Shown here one piece after another: positions 61,377 through 64,000 of a stretch of DNA of 64,000 nucleotides. Below the pieces are notes generated by a model. That model was not told the origin of the DNA and did not search any database. It was given only the letters and a program-made list of their open reading frames with translations. A program made the position numbers and the translations under genes. Within the stretch, counting starts at the first letter, position 1, and the number at the start of each line of letters is the position of its first letter. The stretch comes from Paramecium sonneborni (Eukaryota; Ciliophora; Oligohymenophorea; Peniculida; Parameciidae): NCBI GenBank assembly GCA_905182985.1, contig CAJJDN010000104.1, forward strand, positions 281,605 through 345,604, in the 5' to 3' direction.

Positions 61377-62950
61377 TCATTTAAGCTTAGATTATTATTA
61401 TATCTTATTTAAAGATTAAAGTAATTCTTTATTAATTTAATATTTTACATTAAGACCTAATAACTTTTATTTTTTGTTTATTTAATAAATCATTAAAATC
61501 TCTATCTTTTTGTTCATCATCATCATCATCCTATATATCCACTTTTTAAATTTTTATGGCTTCAATAAATTCAATTTCAGCTTGTTAAACTTCTCTTTTT
61601 TTATGAACTGATCATAAATATGAAGTATCATTATCTTAATCTAATACTTCATTTTCAATTTCAAAATGAAAAAATTAACCATTTCAGCTTAATTAATTAT
61701 TTTTTATTTAATTAGCCTTAATCATTTCTAGTTTTAAATTTCTTATATCTTTTGAATTTTATGATTATGATTAATTGTGAAAACTCATCATACCAGATTA
61801 ATCTTCTAGTTTCTAATCTCTTGATAATTATTAAGAATGTCAAATGTATTTTGATTTAAACTTATTGTTATAATCCAACCATACTGATTAATCTAACCAT
61901 TTCTTATTATTTTTATTCAATTAAAAGTTTCATTTAGTTTTGAAACTCGTTCGTTTATGCTTCCTATTACAATTCCACTAAAATTTATTTTAATTCTTGA
62001 AAGTATTTAATATCTATTAATGTACCATTCATAAAATTTTGAAAATCAGATGAACAATTTAATAAAAGTATTAATAAATCTAATACGAACAAGAATAAAG
62101 TATTTATTTTTTATCTTTCATCTCTTTCATTTTCTCTTTTAATTCTTCTTTCTTCTTTTCGCGTTTATTTTAATTCCATTTTTTCTATTTATTATTATTT
62201 CAATTACTAAAATCCAATGCTAACAGTCATTAATAGATCAGGCATAGATTACATAGTAGTATCAAATTGTTATAATTTCAAAAAGCTTTGTTATATGTTT
62301 ATCATTGATTATTATTATTACATTTATTTATATTATAATTGTTAAAGCATAGAGCCTAAATATTCTGAATTAGTTATATAACATCTTTTCATTTTTCAAC
62401 ATGTTTATTATCAAAATGTTTGAGTGATTTTATTTTTAGATAGATAATATTTATTACTATGATGACATTTAAAGACAGGTTTTTTTTATTTGCTTCGCTT
62501 ATATTTTGAATTAATAAAGTTCTTTATTTCTAGGAGTTTATTAGTTTAGATGTTACTTTTAAATTTCTTTTAATTTTCTATATACTCTTGTTTTATTTTT
62601 AAAAGTTCTACTTTTTCTTTTTCTTGTTAATTTGAGTATAGAAATCCATAACAAATTAGGATACTTCTAACTTTATTTTAAATAATCTAAATTCCAAATT
62701 TATGATATCATCTAATGTAAGATTGGATTAGACAAAGTTTTTAAGAAATGGTCCACATTAATTAATATCTCTAAAGAATAGAGAGATATATTGAATTAGA
62801 GATTGGCTTAAATATAATTCCAATAAAGATTATCTAAAAGTAGTGGATTAAATTATTCAGATTGGGGTAGTTGAAAAGAAAATGGTTTAATGAGATGTTT
62901 AATTGCACTATTATTTTTTTGGATATATATATTTATTAATGTATATGGAT
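61377..62950 (-). pseudogene. Decayed DZIP1-like gene with frameshifts and in-frame TGA
   Basis: Protein-like sequence continues along about 1.5 kb of the minus strand but only by changing frame several times and crossing TGA codons. Pieces in order: SFQLPQSEQFNPLLLDNLYW; SNLTLDDIINLEFRLFKI and SQFVMDFYTQINKKKKKQ (a helical block like the start of DZIP1); FKCHHSNKYYLSKNK then, one frame over, FDNKHVEK, which together resemble a C2H2 finger lacking its second Cys; MELKQTRKEERRIKREN coiled coil; and an acidic tail IQDDDDDEQKDRDF. At least three TGA (near 61615, 61690 and 61835) sit in the best frame of the last third. DZIP1/Iguana acts at basal bodies; the family assignment is tentative, the decay is clear. 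Confidence 0.45.
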
Positions 62951-63126
62951 AATGATTTCGATATGAAAAGGAGTAGAATTAGTAAAGTGAAATAAAAACA
63001 TAGAGAGTTGAAGAATGTTTATAAAAAATAATTTGCATTGATTATAATATATTAGTAATTAAGTTAATAGCACTTCTTTTGGATTCAGAGTTTTAAATAA
63101 TTTGAAATAATTCATAGACATACTTA

Positions 63127-64000
63127 ATGGCTAGTGAGGAAGATGTGAACATTGAAGATGAAATAATTGAGGAATCATAAGTAGAAGACAATCAAAAAAA
63201 GAAGAAGGACAAGAAAGATAAGAAAATAAACAAGAAGCTAGAGTAGAAAAAGCCAATTGATGGGAAATAGTAATTTGGTGATAAATCTATATGTCGATTA
63301 TGCAAATTGACTACTCAATCAACTCCAACTATAATTTGTATAAGGTGTCACTTTAAATACCACAAAGAATGTATACGAACTTAAAACAAAGAGCCTTAAT
63401 TTTAAGACGGCATTAAATGGTACTGTCTCTCATGTATAGAGAGAATGGCTAAGAGAAAATTGAAAGAGTCAGAACCATAGAAAAAGAAGAAAACTAATTA
63501 AATCCCAGAATTCTTTCAGAAAACACTTTAACCATAAGAAGATAAATTGAAAAAACATACTGAATTTCAATTAAAATATCCAACTTATGTATAATAAGGA
63601 AGAGTTATATTTCCAATATTTGATGAATATCTAACAGCATATTAATAATTGTTTACCATTGAAATTAAAAAGAAACCACTTCTTTAACTTGATTCCAATA
63701 TTCCCTAAAATCTATTTGAAGATATTCTTAAAATATGGGATAGTTATAATTATATGGATAAAATCGTGAGTGATATTCTCTATGCAGGAGAATAACAAAC
63801 AGAATGTATTTCTATTTATTATATCAAAAGAACAAAGTTAAGTTAACAATATAGGAACATTGATTCATTTTAAAGATAATCATACACCCTATTCTTAAAA
63901 AACTCGTTTAGAGATTTATAATTTAATCTAAAATAATCCTGAAGAATTAATCCTATTCTTTTGTTATTTCTATCTTAAATAAATCATTGAAGATTTAGAT
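63127..64000 (+). CDS. PHD-finger protein, possibly with DDT-like domain (partial, runs off window)
   Basis: Starts MASEEDVNIEDE, a Lys/Glu-rich N-terminus with a likely nuclear signal (KKKDKKDKKINKK). Residues about 58-105 form a C4HC3 PHD finger: ICRLC ... ICIRCHFKYHKEC ... WYCLSC. PHD fingers read histone H3 tails. After a basic linker, a helical region (NLFEDILKIWDSYNYMDKI ...) resembles the start of a DDT domain as in chromatin-remodelling subunits, but this is tentative. Intron 63806-63830 (25 nt) is needed to stay open to the window edge. The remainder lies beyond base 64000. Confidence 0.8.

Noticed and set aside
61377..62179. TGA readthrough or a second sense use of TGA
   Set aside because: All intact genes in the window end at TGA. 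The same stretch also needs frameshifts, so decay is simpler.
1..64000. tRNA, rRNA, CRISPR or transposase genes
   Set aside because: None seen: no cloverleaf with TTCGA arm, no rRNA-like block, no regular spaced repeats and no transposase motifs were found by eye on either strand.

Overview
The window is macronuclear DNA of a Paramecium-like oligohymenophorean ciliate. Long reading frames are closed only by TGA, while TAA and TAG occur inside conserved domains where Gln is expected (for example a TAA in the invariant C-terminus of histone H4). The DNA is very AT-rich. Nearly every recognisable gene needs tiny GT..AG introns, about 21-35 nt, to keep its domain in frame. Exon models were built by hand; most were checked by requiring the spliced length to be a multiple of three and a domain to continue across each junction. 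Species cannot be fixed from the sequence alone.

Layout. 1-8845 (-): partial giant Cys-rich, beta-helix-like membrane protein. 9458-10168 (-): small unknown protein. 10922-11669 (+): degenerate coding traces. 12165-13544 (+): EF-hand protein. 13649-16064 (-): BAR/PH-like protein with a polyglutamine tract made of TAA codons. 16074-18135 (+): NEK6/7-type kinase fused in frame to IFT57. 18431-20175 (+): CaMK-like kinase. 20373-21961 (-): MOK kinase. 22560-25852: three unknown proteins. 26012-27360 (-): CTD-type phosphatase with a probable 1-nt indel. 27621-29272 (-): a MYB/SHAQKYF gene seen twice through an assembly duplication. 31080-31904 (-): DUF922-like HExxH protein. 32198-33926 (+): DEAD-box HAS1/DDX18. 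34527-35828 (-): 3R-MYB. 36042-36782 (-): N-terminal methyltransferase NTMT1. A gap of 597 N follows, flanked by a 505-nt repeat. 38940-40060 (-): polytopic membrane protein. 41689-43793 (+): PTB/hnRNP-L-like protein. 43876-44184 (+): histone H4. 44303-45687 (+): MFS transporter. 46039-46525 (+): ribosomal protein L26. 46593-53645 (-): alveolate P4-ATPase/guanylyl cyclase. 53655-54569 (+): ROK sugar kinase. 54645-55923 (-): pseudokinase. 56282-57575 (-): second 3R-MYB. 57761-58584 (+): RBR ubiquitin ligase. 58933-59520 (-): unknown. 59789-61293 (-): LisH protein ARMC9. 61377-62950 (-): decayed DZIP1-like relic. 63127-64000 (+): PHD-finger protein, cut by the window edge.

Themes. Cilium/basal-body genes recur (NEK-IFT57, MOK, ARMC9, DZIP1-like relic), as do kinases and MYB regulators; they are scattered on both strands and do not form an operon. 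Gene spacing is extremely tight: two unrelated divergent pairs have start codons only 9 bp apart across an AATT/TTAATTAA core. Several stretches look like decaying gene copies, as expected in a lineage with whole-genome duplications. No tRNA, rRNA, CRISPR array or mobile element was recognised. The most novel item is the NEK-IFT57 fusion; a possible GC-AG intron (or 26-bp TA-bounded insertion) in the sugar-kinase gene is also worth checking.
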